From positions 1,551,997 through 1,615,996 of the forward strand of contig NZ_LR027603.1 in assembly GCF_900605495.1 (NCBI RefSeq): a stretch of 64,000 bases of DNA, in the 5' to 3' direction. The first letter of the stretch is position 1; each line of letters begins with the position of its first letter. Both the position numbers and the translations under genes were made by a program. This document shows positions 1 to 9,357 of this stretch, one piece after another. Under the pieces are notes generated by a model that searched no databases, had not been told where the DNA came from, and was given only the letters and a program-made list of their open reading frames with translations. The stretch is from Bacilliculturomica massiliensis (lineage in GTDB: Bacteria; Bacillota; Clostridia; Peptostreptococcales; Anaerovoracaceae).

Positions 1-2
1 CC

Positions 3-227
3 AAAGGTCTGAAAGGCTCCGACATTCCCCTGTGCGCGCGCATCATGGCCGTGGCCGACGTGTTTGACGCCCTCACCTCCACCCGGCCCTACAAAGGCGC
101 CGTGACCTTTGATCAGGCCCTGGACATGATCCAGGCTGAGAGCGGAAAGCACTTTGACCCGAATATGGTGGAGGTATTCGTCGGTCTGCGGGAACAGCTC
201 CGGCACCGCCGACTGTTTATATCTTAG
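3..227 (+). CDS. HD-GYP domain protein, C-terminal end (5' partial)
   Basis: The gene enters from outside the window and only about 74 residues are visible. The segment IPLCARIMAVADVFDALTS followed by RPYK is the characteristic C-terminal part of HD-GYP domains, which hydrolyse the second messenger cyclic di-GMP and often follow a response-regulator receiver domain. The catalytic HD and GYP motifs lie upstream and cannot be inspected, so enzymatic activity is inferred from family resemblance only. It converges on nrdJ, with a hairpin terminator between them. Confidence 0.8.
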   Translation, partial: KGLKGSDIPLCARIMAVADVFDALTSTRPYKGAVTFDQALDMIQAESGKHFDPNMVEVFVGLREQLRHRRLFIS

Positions 228-297
228 AGCCTCCTCCCGCCGCCTCGGTCAGGAGCGCCCCGCTTTGTAAACTTTTGCATTTGTAAACTTCTGCAAT

Positions 298-330
298 GAA
301 AGAAACTGCCCTTTCAGGCAGTTTCTTTTT
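298..330. terminator. Bidirectional intrinsic terminator
   Basis: AAAGAAACTGCC pairs with GGCAGTTTCTTT around a 6-nt loop, with T-rich sequence on the right and an A-rich flank on the left. It sits between the converging HD-GYP gene and nrdJ and could stop transcription from both sides. Confidence 0.8.
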
Positions 331-435
331 GCGTTGTGTATAAATAAGGAAAGGATCTCCAGCCGGCGGATCTCAGACCTGCGGCCGGACCCTTTTTCCC
401 CGATCTATCGTTGACTGTACCGCAAAGGATCGCTG

Positions 436-2790
436 TTACCGCACCGGGCACACGCCGCCCTCGCAGCCTTCGTTTCCGATGTCATACTGCACTTCTTCCT
501 TCTCGTATTTGCTGATCAGAGAAGGTACGAAGGGATTCATGTTCTCCACCCGCCGTATGTATTCTTCCTCGCCGATCTCCTCAAAGGGCAGCAGATCGTA
601 GAAGCTGTCGTCGAAGGACAGGAAGGACAGAGCCACCGTATCGTCCCAGTTGTCCCAGACCCACTGCTCCACGTCCTCCCACTCATTGTCGCGGACGTGA
701 ACGGTAATGGAACAGTTATGCTCCACATAGTAAGACATGAACATCTTATAGTTCTCCAGCTGTTCGATCGCCCCCACATCGGCCTTGAAACGGCCTTCCG
801 GCGCTTTTACGGGAAATTCCACCACCTTGGTGACGCAGCTCTCCCGATCCTGGCCCACCTCCGGGAACACGGGGTAGCCCAGTTCCTCGCAGACCTTCAC
901 CAGCGGGTCGTCGCTGCTGATGCGGATCCTTCTCACGAAATACGGCGCGTGTGAATAGTGGATGCCGCTGGACACCACAGGCAGCAGAGACAGCGTTCCC
1001 TCGGGCTTGATCGTAGTGATCAGCAGAGGCTCCTGCATCCCCAGCTCTCTGGCGTATTCCACCGCGGCGTTTCTGGCCTCGCGCTTCAGGTCGGTCAAGA
1101 GCTCCTGCTGCTGCTCCGTGGTGTAATGCAGAGCGTTGACCATATCCTGCCATCCGGTCAGAGAACAGCCCAGCAGCTTGTCCCGCTGCTGAACGGCGTT
1201 CCACTGCGGCAGCTCCAGCTCGGTGCAGGTCATGCGGTATCCGGCTCTGGCGGAAAGCCGCTGGGCCTCCATCAGTCCCGCGTGGTCCAGGGTGCCGTCC
1301 TCCCGCACGAAAGCCATGACGTTGACTGTGGTCAGGTTGCACAGGCCCTTGGAATCCAGCAGGATCTCCGCGCAGGGATTGACTCCGTTAAAATTCGGCC
1401 GCCGCTTGGCGCCCGCGATCTCGTTGACCCAGCCGGGCTCCCCGGAATAGCGCATCTGCTGCAGATGCCAGTGCAGCTGCTCTCTGGACGGTCTCTCTCT
1501 ATAGTAAATAGAATTATTGCTCATCTGCCGGTGAGCGATCTCCTGGTCGATGACCCATTTTTCATCAACCTTTTTATACAGTTCGCTCTTGGCCTGAATG
1601 CATTCCTTGTCGTCCGCGTCGATGAGGACGATCTCCGCCGTGCGGCGCACGCCGCCCACCACCACGTTTTCACCGATGACGTTGGCGATATCCAGACAAT
1701 CGATGGGTTTCAGCTTGACGCGGCCTGTAGTGGAGCGGGCCCCCGCCTTCTCGATGACGCGGATGATCTTCAGGAACATGTTCTTCATGCTGCTGTGACC
1801 GCTGGCTGTGCCGCCGAAAGTCCTGAGCTTTTCGCCCTTCTCGCGCACGTTGTCGTAGTTGAGGATAACAGTCTTGATCTTTCTGTATTCCGTGCTGTAA
1901 AGCACTTTCAGATAATAATCCAGAGACTGGACCCAGCCCTCTTTGCTGTCTCCGATGGTGATCTTCACCGTGTCGTTATGGGTGAATTCAAGGGAGGTAT
2001 TGTCCTGACGCAGAGCCTTCAGCACCGGCGTGTACGACTCGTGGATCACTTCCACGTCCGTTCTCACCATGGGCATTTTCTCCACGTCGGATTTCAGTAT
2101 GCGGATGCCCACCCCCGAGCCTACCATCAGCAGATAGAACACATCCCGGAAGGAATCGAAGCTGTCGATGACCTGGAAGGAGCAGTTATAATTGGACATG
2201 GGATAGAATTTGGATACGTCCGTGCTGCCCACCCAGAAAGTACGGCCGGAGAGAAATTGCTTCATATGATAAACGTTGTCGTAGAGACGTTCCGCCTCTT
2301 CCTTGGACGTGGGCACCAGGCTGCAGTTGTACTCCACCGCTCTCCTGACAGTCTCCCACCAATACTCCCGGCGCAGTTCCTCCGGCAGCCAGCGGGAATA
2401 GGTCCTGTAATAAACGAAGCTGCCCAGCTGACTCATGGGGGAAGGCTGATGTTTGTAGCGGCTCACGAATTCTTCGGGAATAATGCGGCCGTCGCGGCGC
2501 TTTCTGGCGTCCCTGGTCTTGTCCCTCTCGTAGCGGTAAATGATGAATTTCTTCGCCGCATCCTTCCGCTCGCTGGCCATGAGGAAATCCTCCACCAGAT
2601 CCTGCAGATCCTCCACGTTCACGGTGCGTTCGGAGCGCTCCACCTGCTTCTCGATCGCTGCAGCGATCCCGCCCGCCAGAGTGGAATCCACGCCCAGGCG
2701 CGTTTCCATCATGGCGTTCTCGATAGCGTTCTTGATCTTTTCGCTGTTGAAGCCCACTTCCGAGCCGTCTCGTTTGATTACTGTTTTCAT
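436..2790 (-). CDS. nrdJ: Adenosylcobalamin-dependent (class II) ribonucleoside-triphosphate reductase
   Basis: Makes deoxyribonucleotides with coenzyme B12 as radical source, so needs neither oxygen nor a separate activase. At 784 aa it is the monomeric type related to Lactobacillus RTPR. An ATP-cone occupies about residues 1-90. The key residues are in place: Cys203 in NYNCSF, Cys473 and Glu475 in NPCAEI, Cys484 eleven residues on, and a C-terminal CEGGVC pair (Cys776/781) that would re-reduce the active site. The start ATG follows an AGAAGGGAG ribosome site. The gene is alone and converges on the HD-GYP gene. A strong promoter with two NrdR-type boxes lies about 200 bp upstream. No cobalamin riboswitch was seen in the leader. 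Confidence 0.95.
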   Translation of the reverse strand: MKTVIKRDGSEVGFNSEKIKNAIENAMMETRLGVDSTLAGGIAAAIEKQVERSERTVNVEDLQDLVEDFLMASERKDAAKKFIIYRYERDKTRDARKRRDGRIIPEEFVSRYKHQPSPMSQLGSFVYYRTYSRWLPEELRREYWWETVRRAVEYNCSLVPTSKEEAERLYDNVYHMKQFLSGRTFWVGSTDVSKFYPMSNYNCSFQVIDSFDSFRDVFYLLMVGSGVGIRILKSDVEKMPMVRTDVEVIHESYTPVLKALRQDNTSLEFTHNDTVKITIGDSKEGWVQSLDYYLKVLYSTEYRKIKTVILNYDNVREKGEKLRTFGGTASGHSSMKNMFLKIIRVIEKAGARSTTGRVKLKPIDCLDIANVIGENVVVGGVRRTAEIVLIDADDKECIQAKSELYKKVDEKWVIDQEIAHRQMSNNSIYYRERPSREQLHWHLQQMRYSGEPGWVNEIAGAKRRPNFNGVNPCAEILLDSKGLCNLTTVNVMAFVREDGTLDHAGLMEAQRLSARAGYRMTCTELELPQWNAVQQRDKLLGCSLTGWQDMVNALHYTTEQQQELLTDLKREARNAAVEYARELGMQEPLLITTIKPEGTLSLLPVVSSGIHYSHAPYFVRRIRISSDDPLVKVCEELGYPVFPEVGQDRESCVTKVVEFPVKAPEGRFKADVGAIEQLENYKMFMSYYVEHNCSITVHVRDNEWEDVEQWVWDNWDDTVALSFLSFDDSFYDLLPFEEIGEEEYIRRVENMNPFVPSLISKYEKEEVQYDIGNEGCEGGVCPVR

Positions 2791-2953
2791 ACTTCTCCCT
2801 TCTGACTCTCAACTTACCCGTACATTTTTCTCTTACCTGTACACTCCCACTTGTGCACTCACCATACTCCATCTATGGGCCGTCCGTGGCGCGGAGGCCG
2901 TTAAAGTCCTGCAAAACGTTGCAATGACTGGCTTAGAGCAATAGATCACATTT

Positions 2954-3001
2954 GCGCAATATGTAGTTGCCTTGTTTAGTGCATTACCCATTATATAGTA
3001 T
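2954..3001 (-). promoter_or_regulatory. Tandem NrdR boxes upstream of nrdJ
   Basis: Read on the minus strand, 2986-3001 (ATACTATATAATGGGT) matches the NrdR-box consensus ACACTATATATTGTGT at 13 of 16 positions. A second copy at 2954-2969 matches at 11 of 16. Their offset is 32 bp, about three helical turns, as is usual for NrdR box pairs. The upstream box covers the -10 element, so binding should repress nrdJ when dATP is abundant. NrdR itself is not in the window. Confidence 0.75.
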
Positions 3002-3018
3002 TCACTGCGATGAATCAA
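2990..3018 (-). promoter_or_regulatory. Sigma-A promoter of nrdJ
   Basis: On the minus strand, TTGATT and TATAAT are separated by exactly 17 bp. The predicted transcript has a leader of about 190 nt. Confidence 0.75.
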
Positions 3019-3047
3019 CCGGTTAAAAAAATATTTAAAGCGTTTTC

Positions 3048-3076
3048 TTTACTTTTTTCCGCATTAAATGTATAAT
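3048..3076 (+). promoter_or_regulatory. Sigma-A promoter of the aconitase operon
   Basis: TTTACT, a 17-bp spacer and TATAAT lie about 130 bp before the aconitase start. The leader contains an 8-bp hairpin (CGCTCTGA/TCAGAGCG, 3166-3186) directly before the ribosome site, which could affect translation. Confidence 0.6.
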
Positions 3077-3204
3077 TGTATACTGTAAAACAAATCGATC
3101 ATTTTGCAGTTGTTTTTTCCGCCGGGACCCCGCCCCAACGGAGGGCTCAACAGGAAGACCGGCGGCGCTCTGAGTGTATCAGAGCGGTTAGAAAGGAGTA
3201 TAGA

Positions 3205-5127
3205 ATGGGGAAAACACTGGCTTATAAAATTCTGGAAAACCATCTTTTGGACGGATCGCTGACGCCGGGTTCGGAGATCACGATCAAGATCGATCAGACT
3301 CTGACCCAGGATTCCACCGGCACCATGGTGTACCTGCAGCTGGAAGCCATGGATGTGGATGAGATCAAAACAGAAGTTTCCGTAGCATATATCGATCATA
3401 ACACCCTGCAGACAGGCTTTGAGAACGCAGACGACCACGCCTTCATCAAAAGCGTAGCCAAACGTCACGGCGTACTGTTCTCCAAACCCGGAAACGGGAT
3501 CTGTCACCAGCTGCAGCTGGAGAGCTTCGGCATTCCCGGCAAAACGCTGCTGGGCTCCGACAGCCACACGCCTACCGGCGGCGGCCTGGGCATGATCGCC
3601 ATCGGTGCCGGCGGCCTTGACGTGGCGGTGGCCATGGCGAAAGGGACCTATTCCCTCACCGTACCCAAAGTTCTGGGCGTAAAGCTCACCGGCAGGCTCC
3701 GCCCCTGGGTCTCCGCCAAGGACGTGATCCTCTGCGTTCTGCAGAAGCTCACCGTCAAGGGAGGCGTGGGCCGGATCGTGGAATACTTCGGCGAAGGCGT
3801 CTCCACCCTGTCCGTGACAGACCGGGCTACCATCACTAACATGGGCGCGGAGCTGGGCGCCACCACTTCCGTCTTCCCCAGCGATGAAAACACCAGAGAA
3901 TATCTGAGATCTGAGGGCAGAGAGGACGTATGGGTCCCCCTGGCCGCCGACGCGGACGCTGTGTACGACGAGATCCTGGAAGTGGATCTCTCCGCCCTCA
4001 CCCCGCTGGCAGCCAAGCCCCACAGCCCCGACAACGTCGACACGGTCAAAAATATCGGAACCATCAAAATAGATCAGGTGGCCATCGGAAGCTGCACCAA
4101 CTCTTCCTTCTCCGACCTGATGAAGGTGGCTGCCATTCTGAAACAGGGCCGCGTTCACGAGGACGTGAGTCTGGTCATCTCCCCGGGATCCTCCAAGATA
4201 CTGGAGAAGCTGGCTCAGAACGGCGCCCTGGCCGACATGATCGCCGCGGGGGCCAGGATCATTGAAAACGCCTGCGGTCCCTGCATTGGAATGGGACAGT
4301 CCCCCAAGTCCGGCGGCGTGTCTCTGCGCACCTTCAACCGCAATTTCAAGGGCAGAAGCGGGACAAAGGACGCCTCGGTCTATCTGGTCAGTCCTGAGAC
4401 TGCGGCGATCTCCGCCATCACCGGCGTGCTCACCGACGGCTCAGAGAGCGGCTATTCCCTGCCGGAGATCCCTGCAGAGAATTTCCACCAGAACGAAAGC
4501 TTTATCGTATATCCGCCCAGGGGCAAAAAAGCGGATACCCCTGTGGAGATGGGTCCCAATATCAAACCCTTCCCTCAGAATGTGGCTCTGGGCGACGCGG
4601 TCAGCGGCACGGTGGTCCTGAAAGCCGGAAACAATATCACCACCGACGATATTATGCCCTCCGACTCCAGACTGCTGCCCTACCGCTCCAACATCCCTCA
4701 TCTGTCCAACTACTGCTTTGAGGCCATCGACAAAGACTTTCCGGCCCGCTGCCGCGAGGCGGGAGCCGGCGTCATCGTAGGCGGAGAGAATTACGGACAG
4801 GGTTCCAGCCGCGAACACGCCGCTCTGGTTCCGCTGTATCTGGGCATAAAATTCGTGCTGGCCAAGTCTTTTGCCCGCATCCACCGCTCCAATCTCATCA
4901 ACAGCGGCATCATTCCCCTGGTCTTTGAGGATCCGGCGGATTACGACGACTTCAAGCTGGGCGACGAACTGATCATCGAAAACGCCCGTCAGCAGGTGAC
5001 GTCCCCTGTTCTGACTGTAAAAAATCAGACCAGCGGCAAAGAATACCGTGCGCTCACAGGGCTTAGCGGGCTGGAGACCGACATGATCCTCCACGGCGGC
5101 AAGATCAACCTCATCAAGAGTAAATAA
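3205..5127 (+). CDS. Aconitate hydratase (aconitase)
   Basis: Interconverts citrate and isocitrate through a [4Fe-4S] cluster. The 640-aa protein has the cluster domain followed by the swivel domain in one chain. It belongs to the short type intermediate between aconitase and isopropylmalate isomerase families. Cluster ligands are Cys297 (GSCTNS) and Cys357/Cys360 (ACGPCIG); GSDSHTPTGGG and QGSSREH are typical substrate-loop motifs. I chose the ATG preceded by GAAAGGAG; an upstream in-frame extension lacks family similarity. The next gene is isocitrate dehydrogenase, so the pair would feed 2-oxoglutarate to glutamate synthesis. An aconitase role is preferred over leucine synthesis because leuC/leuD are normally separate proteins. 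Confidence 0.9.
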   Translation: MGKTLAYKILENHLLDGSLTPGSEITIKIDQTLTQDSTGTMVYLQLEAMDVDEIKTEVSVAYIDHNTLQTGFENADDHAFIKSVAKRHGVLFSKPGNGICHQLQLESFGIPGKTLLGSDSHTPTGGGLGMIAIGAGGLDVAVAMAKGTYSLTVPKVLGVKLTGRLRPWVSAKDVILCVLQKLTVKGGVGRIVEYFGEGVSTLSVTDRATITNMGAELGATTSVFPSDENTREYLRSEGREDVWVPLAADADAVYDEILEVDLSALTPLAAKPHSPDNVDTVKNIGTIKIDQVAIGSCTNSSFSDLMKVAAILKQGRVHEDVSLVISPGSSKILEKLAQNGALADMIAAGARIIENACGPCIGMGQSPKSGGVSLRTFNRNFKGRSGTKDASVYLVSPETAAISAITGVLTDGSESGYSLPEIPAENFHQNESFIVYPPRGKKADTPVEMGPNIKPFPQNVALGDAVSGTVVLKAGNNITTDDIMPSDSRLLPYRSNIPHLSNYCFEAIDKDFPARCREAGAGVIVGGENYGQGSSREHAALVPLYLGIKFVLAKSFARIHRSNLINSGIIPLVFEDPADYDDFKLGDELIIENARQQVTSPVLTVKNQTSGKEYRALTGLSGLETDMILHGGKINLIKSK

Positions 5128-5183
5128 AGATTTTCTGTACGGTCATATATGAAACAAGAATGAATAAGAGAGGAAAAGAAAAC

Positions 5184-6335
5184 ATGGAATACATGGAACA
5201 ATTTCAAAAGATCGTGGAACAGCAGCTGGCCCGCGTGGAAAAGATGAAACAGGACACCCAGTTCCTGGACTATAAATCGCTGGACCGGATCATTATCGGC
5301 ATCATCGGCGGGGACGGCATCGGCCCCGCCATCACGGCCAACGCCCGCCACGTGCTGGAGGAACTGCTGAAGGACGAGATCGCCTCCGGAAAGGTGGAGC
5401 TGCGGGACGTGGACGGTCTGACCATTGAGAACCGCGCAGCCTGCGGCAAGGCGATCCCCGACGATGTGCTTGACGAGATCAAAAAGTGCCACGTACTGCT
5501 GAAAGGCCCCACCACCACCCCCAGAAAGGGAGACAAGTGGGGAAATATCGAGAGCGCCAACGTGGCTATGAGAAAGGCGCTGGACCTGTTCGCCAACGTG
5601 CGGCCCGTCAAAGTCCCCGAGGACAACATCGACTGGACTTTCTTCCGTGAAAACACCGAGTGCCTGTACGCTATGGGCAGTCAGGGCGTCCATATCACCG
5701 ATGATCTGGCCATCGACTTCCGCGTCATCACCAATCCCGGCACGGAACGGATCGCCCGTCAGGCTTTCGAGTACGCCAAAAACAACGGCAAGACCCGCGT
5801 GTCCATCGTTACAAAAGCTAACATCGTGAAGGCTACCGACGGCAAATTCCTGGAGATCTGCAAAAAGATCGGCGAGGAATACCCCGGTATCGAGGTGGAC
5901 GACTGGTATATCGACATCATGACCGCCAAACTCATCGATCCCAAGCGCAGAAGTCAGTTTCAGGTCTTCATCCTGCCCAACCTCTACGGCGACATTCTCA
6001 CCGACGAGGCCGCGGAGTTTCAGGGCGGCGTGGGCACGGCGGGCAGCGCCAACCTGGGCAGGCATTACGCCATGTTCGAGGCCATACACGGTTCCGCGCC
6101 CCGCATGGTGGAGGAAGGCAGAGAACAGTACGCCGACCCCTGCAGCGTCATGAGAGCCTCCGTCATGCTTCTCTCCCACATCGGCTTCCAGAATCAGGCC
6201 GATCTGCTGGAAAAAGCGCTGGACATCTGCACTGTTACAGAAAAGAAAATTGCCATCACCGGAAAGCAGGACGGCGCTACGGGCGCTCAGCTGGCTGATT
6301 ACATCCTGGAGACCATTCAAAAGCTGGGGAGGTAA
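5184..6335 (+). CDS. Isocitrate/isopropylmalate dehydrogenase family, probably isocitrate dehydrogenase
   Basis: Oxidatively decarboxylates isocitrate to 2-oxoglutarate, judged by context after aconitase. The 383-aa chain shows GGDGIGPAI near the N-terminus, the substrate loop ENTECLYA, the lysine-containing VTKANIVK segment, the metal-binding NLYGDILTDEAAE stretch and EAIHGSAPR. The start with AGAGG ten bases upstream was preferred over an ATG 24 bp earlier that has no ribosome site. NAD versus NADP use cannot be settled by eye. A 3-isopropylmalate dehydrogenase role is the main alternative. Only 4 bp separate its stop from the next start. Confidence 0.85.
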   Translation: MEYMEQFQKIVEQQLARVEKMKQDTQFLDYKSLDRIIIGIIGGDGIGPAITANARHVLEELLKDEIASGKVELRDVDGLTIENRAACGKAIPDDVLDEIKKCHVLLKGPTTTPRKGDKWGNIESANVAMRKALDLFANVRPVKVPEDNIDWTFFRENTECLYAMGSQGVHITDDLAIDFRVITNPGTERIARQAFEYAKNNGKTRVSIVTKANIVKATDGKFLEICKKIGEEYPGIEVDDWYIDIMTAKLIDPKRRSQFQVFILPNLYGDILTDEAAEFQGGVGTAGSANLGRHYAMFEAIHGSAPRMVEEGREQYADPCSVMRASVMLLSHIGFQNQADLLEKALDICTVTEKKIAITGKQDGATGAQLADYILETIQKLGR

Positions 6336-6339
6336 TTCC

Positions 6340-7008
6340 ATGTCCATCTACCGCAACAACGCTATCACCCAGGCCGCAGGCTCTTCCCTTTCCACAAACC
6401 TGTTCAATCAGCTGCGCACGGACATCCTGCAGGGAAAGCTGAAGCCCGGCGAAAAGCTGACGGAACAGCGGGTGTGCAATGAATATACGGTCAGCCGGAC
6501 CCCCGTGCGTGAGGCCTTTCAGAAGCTGGAGATCGACGGTCTCATCGAGACCATCCCCAACCGGGGAGCTTTCGTCGTAGGCATCACCACCCGGGATATA
6601 CAGGACATGTACGAACTGAGGAAAGCCTATGAAGCCATCGCCGTCCGCTGGGCCATCGAACGCATCACCAAAGAAGAGTTCGAGGAACTGCAGGAAGCTT
6701 ACGAGTTCATGGAGTTTTACACCATGAAAAAAGACGCAGACAAGATGCTGAATATCAACATGCACTTTCACGAGCTGATCTACAACGCGGCTCACAACCG
6801 CATGCTGCTCCACGTCCTCACCTCATACCAGGTCTACACAAAGCAGACCAGGACCAACCACCGCTACGTGGACGGCTATCTGGAAGAGGTGCTGGCCGAG
6901 CATAAACAGATCTTCCAGGCCTTCGTGGATCAGGACCCGGAAGCCGGCACCCGGGCCATTATCACGCATCTGGACAACGCCAAGCGCCGGGCCGCCCTTT
7001 CCGATTAG
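6340..7008 (+). CDS. GntR-family transcriptional regulator (FadR/FCD subfamily)
   Basis: A 222-aa DNA-binding regulator. A winged helix with the typical LTEQRVCNEYTVSRTPVREA signature lies at about residues 35-75. It is followed by an all-helical FCD ligand domain, with histidines at HFHEL and near TNHR that usually bind a metal and a carboxylate effector. The start follows GGGAGG by six bases and lies 4 bp after isocitrate dehydrogenase, so it is co-transcribed. The likely target is its own aconitase operon with a citrate-type effector; this is inference from position. Confidence 0.85.
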   Translation: MSIYRNNAITQAAGSSLSTNLFNQLRTDILQGKLKPGEKLTEQRVCNEYTVSRTPVREAFQKLEIDGLIETIPNRGAFVVGITTRDIQDMYELRKAYEAIAVRWAIERITKEEFEELQEAYEFMEFYTMKKDADKMLNINMHFHELIYNAAHNRMLLHVLTSYQVYTKQTRTNHRYVDGYLEEVLAEHKQIFQAFVDQDPEAGTRAIITHLDNAKRRAALSD

Positions 7009-7051
7009 CCGCTATCCTGCATTCAGCTGAAGGTACGGAAACTGAGAAAAA

Positions 7052-7100
7052 GAAAGAGGGAGGACGCCGCGGATAAAACACCGCGCGTCCTCCCTCTTTT
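7052..7100. terminator. Bidirectional terminator between gntR and rnhB
   Basis: AAGAGGGAGGACGC pairs with GCGTCCTCCCTCTT, with an extra CG-rich inner stem and a T-rich tail. It separates the converging regulator and rnhB genes. Confidence 0.85.
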
Positions 7101-7128
7101 GTTGTACTGTGATCTATCGCCGCCGTGC

Positions 7129-7782
7129 TCACAGAATATTTTTCAAAAAGGACCGTCTGTGGATGGGACACACGCCGCAGGCGGCGATGCCTTCATAGTG
7201 AGCCCTGGTTCCGTAGCCCTTGTTCCTGTCGAAGGCGTATCCGGGATATATCTTTTCATACTCCATCATCATGTGATCTCTGGTCACCTTCGCCAGTATG
7301 GAGGCCGCCGCGATCGATACGCTTTTCGCGTCCCCCTTGACGATCCCCGTCTGCGGAATATCCACACCGGGTATGGTCAGTGCGTCTACCAGCACGTGGT
7401 CCGGCTTCCGGGCCAGTCCTTCCACCGCCGCCCGCATGGCTTCCTTCGTGGCTTCCAGAATATTGATCTCGTCGATCCGCCGGTTATCCACCAGTCCCAC
7501 GGCATAGCACACAGCCTTCTCTTTTATTTGTATGTAAAGCTCTTCCCTCTTCTTTTCCGAGAGTTTCTTGGAATCGTCCACCCCAAGCACGTCGAAGTCC
7601 GCAGGCAGGATCACCGCCGCCGTCACTACCGGACCGGCCAGCGGGCCGCGGCCCACCTCGTCCACGCCTGCGACCAGAGCGCAGCCGGACTCCCGCAGCT
7701 TGTCTTCATATTCCATCATGGCTTTCAGCTTATCACGCTGCAGCTGCAGCCGCTCTTCTTTCGTCATGTCCTTTCGCTCCAT
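7129..7782 (-). CDS. rnhB: Ribonuclease HII
   Basis: Cleaves the RNA strand of RNA-DNA hybrids and single ribonucleotides in DNA. The 217-aa protein contains [14 protein letters not shown] (the first catalytic Asp and Glu), DDSKKLS and further conserved acidic residues in LVDAL and [14 protein letters not shown]. The exact start is uncertain: a second ATG five codons in (MTKEERL) has a closer AAAGGA. It follows rbgA on the same strand, the order found in many Bacillota. Confidence 0.95.
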   Translation of the reverse strand: MERKDMTKEERLQLQRDKLKAMMEYEDKLRESGCALVAGVDEVGRGPLAGPVVTAAVILPADFDVLGVDDSKKLSEKKREELYIQIKEKAVCYAVGLVDNRRIDEINILEATKEAMRAAVEGLARKPDHVLVDALTIPGVDIPQTGIVKGDAKSVSIAAASILAKVTRDHMMMEYEKIYPGYAFDRNKGYGTRAHYEGIAACGVCPIHRRSFLKNIL

Positions 7783-7860
7783 TTCATATCCGCACCTGTC
7801 CTTTTCCCATCCGGCGCCGCTCCGACTACCCGCAGCCGGTCCCTGCAGGAGAAAGACCTG

Positions 7861-8700
7861 TTATTCCGGTACATTCTCCAGCGTAATGTTTCCGATGATC
7901 CCCGCCCGAAATTCATCGATGACAGTGCGGGCCGTCCGCTCATAGTCGATGCGTTTCCCCGGCAGAATAAATCCCCGTTTCCGGGCGATGAGCTCCATGG
8001 TCTCAAGGGGCGTTTCGCATATCTCCTCCAGCTTGTACCGGGCGATGAGCAGCTGGGGATAATCGGCGGAGAGGACCTTGATCAATTCCAGTCCCAGCGT
8101 GGCCAGATCCAGTATTTCATCCTTGATCGAGCCGCAGAAGGCCAGATCCAGTCCCGCCTTCGGGTCCTCGAATTTGGGCCAGAGAATACCCGGCGTGTCC
8201 AGCAGCTGCATGTCGTCGCCCAGATTCAGCCACTGTTTTCCTCTGGTCACCCCCGGTTTGTTTCCTGTTCTGGCGCTCTTTTTTCCGGTGAGCCGGTTGA
8301 TGAGAGAGGATTTTCCCACGTTGGGTACGCCCACGATCATCATGCGCAGAGGCTTTTTGCGCGCGGCCTCCCGATTCTTTTCGTCCCGCAGGCCGGCCAA
8401 TAATTTCAGGAGCATGTTCGCCCCGCTGCCGCTGCTGCAGTTCATGATCAGCACGTCCATTCCCTGCTTCCTGAAAAATTCCGCCCAGCGGGCGTTTCTA
8501 TCGGGATCGGAGAGATCGCTCTTATTCAATACTATGATCCGGTGCTTGCGGGCTACCAGTTCGTCGATGATGGGATTTCTGCTGGAAACAGGGATCCGCG
8601 CGTCGATCACCTCGATCACCGTGTCCACCATCCTGAGATTTTCCTGTATCAGTTCCCGGGTCTTTTTCATGTGTCCAGGGTACCAGTTGATATTCTCCAA
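7861..8700 (-). CDS. rbgA: Ribosome biogenesis GTPase YlqF/RbgA
   Basis: A circularly permuted GTPase for late 50S assembly. The G motifs appear in permuted order: NKSD, then GVPNVGKSSLINRL, then DTPG. The protein should begin at a TTG codon: AAGGAGG sits 7 bp before it, and the resulting LENINWYPGHM start aligns with the usual family N-terminus. An ATG nine codons upstream has no ribosome site. The gene lies between rplS and rnhB, as usual in this phylum, but the lepB signal peptidase often found here is missing. Confidence 0.95.
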   Translation of the reverse strand: MENINWYPGHMKKTRELIQENLRMVDTVIEVIDARIPVSSRNPIIDELVARKHRIIVLNKSDLSDPDRNARWAEFFRKQGMDVLIMNCSSGSGANMLLKLLAGLRDEKNREAARKKPLRMMIVGVPNVGKSSLINRLTGKKSARTGNKPGVTRGKQWLNLGDDMQLLDTPGILWPKFEDPKAGLDLAFCGSIKDEILDLATLGLELIKVLSADYPQLLIARYKLEEICETPLETMELIARKRGFILPGKRIDYERTARTVIDEFRAGIIGNITLENVPE

Positions 8701-9009
8701 CGCATTTCCTCCTTCGCCTGTTTCCATTTCTGTCCTGTCTCTGCATGCGGGACCTCATGAGATCCCCACACAGGCGCTCTGCCGGCGGTCTGATGCGGCA
8801 GCCGGCCCGGCCGGTATCCAGTCTGCCTGCCCCGTCTGCAGCGCAGGCCGGCCTATCGCTTCGGCTTTCATACAATCTTTCTGTATTCTGTCCCCGTTTG
8901 TCCTGTCTCATGCCTGCAGCCCTGCATATGCGGCGGCAGAATGGCGCCGCCCTACGCCGTCCGCTTAAAACAAAAGCCGTCCCACCTGGGGACAGCTTCG
9001 TCTTTCCTC
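8701..9009. other. Intergenic gap between rplS and rbgA
   Basis: About 310 bp with no gene I can support. It holds the rplS terminator at its right edge and the rbgA ribosome site at its left edge. The position is where lepB lies in many relatives; no lepB remnant was recognised. Confidence 0.6.
8967..8998 (-). terminator. Terminator of rplS
   Basis: On the minus strand AAGCTGTCCC pairs with GGGACGGCTT (one wobble pair), followed by TTTTGTTTT. Confidence 0.75.
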
Positions 9010-9357
9010 TTACAGAGTATCCTTGCTCTTGATCTTCGCGGCTTTGCCCGTTCTCTGACGCATGTAGAAGAGTTTCGCTCTTCTCACGTCTCCACGTCTG
9101 GTCACTTCGATCTTTTCGATTCTCGGTGAGTGCAGCGGGAACGTCTTTTCAACGCCTACGCCGGAAGCGATTCTTCTTACGGTGAAAGTCTCGTCCAGTC
9201 CGCCGTTCTGTCTCTTCAGAACAAAACCTTCGAAAATCTGAATTCTTTCTCTGGCGCCTTCCTTGATCTTGATGTGCACTTTTACGGTGTCACCAACGGA
9301 AAACTTCGGAATGTCATTTCTCACGTAATCCTGTGCGATGGCCTGCATAATATCCAT
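9010..9357 (-). CDS. rplS: 50S ribosomal protein L19
   Basis: A 115-aa protein of normal L19 length that sits at the 30S-50S interface. Diagnostic segments are [38 protein letters not shown] and [14 protein letters not shown]. The start ([11 protein letters not shown]) has AAGGAGG eight bases upstream; a longer reading frame is only its leader. It has its own promoter and a structured leader. Confidence 0.98.
   Translation of the reverse strand: MDIMQAIAQDYVRNDIPKFSVGDTVKVHIKIKEGARERIQIFEGFVLKRQNGGLDETFTVRRIASGVGVEKTFPLHSPRIEKIEVTRRGDVRRAKLFYMRQRTGKAAKIKSKDTL

Noticed and set aside
958-2805. Plus-strand frame of 615 codons opposite nrdJ
   Set aside because: Shadow of nrdJ, whose catalytic residues all lie in the minus-strand frame.
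2791-2989. Cobalamin riboswitch in the nrdJ leader
   Set aside because: No B12-box-like sequence found; NrdR boxes explain the control better.
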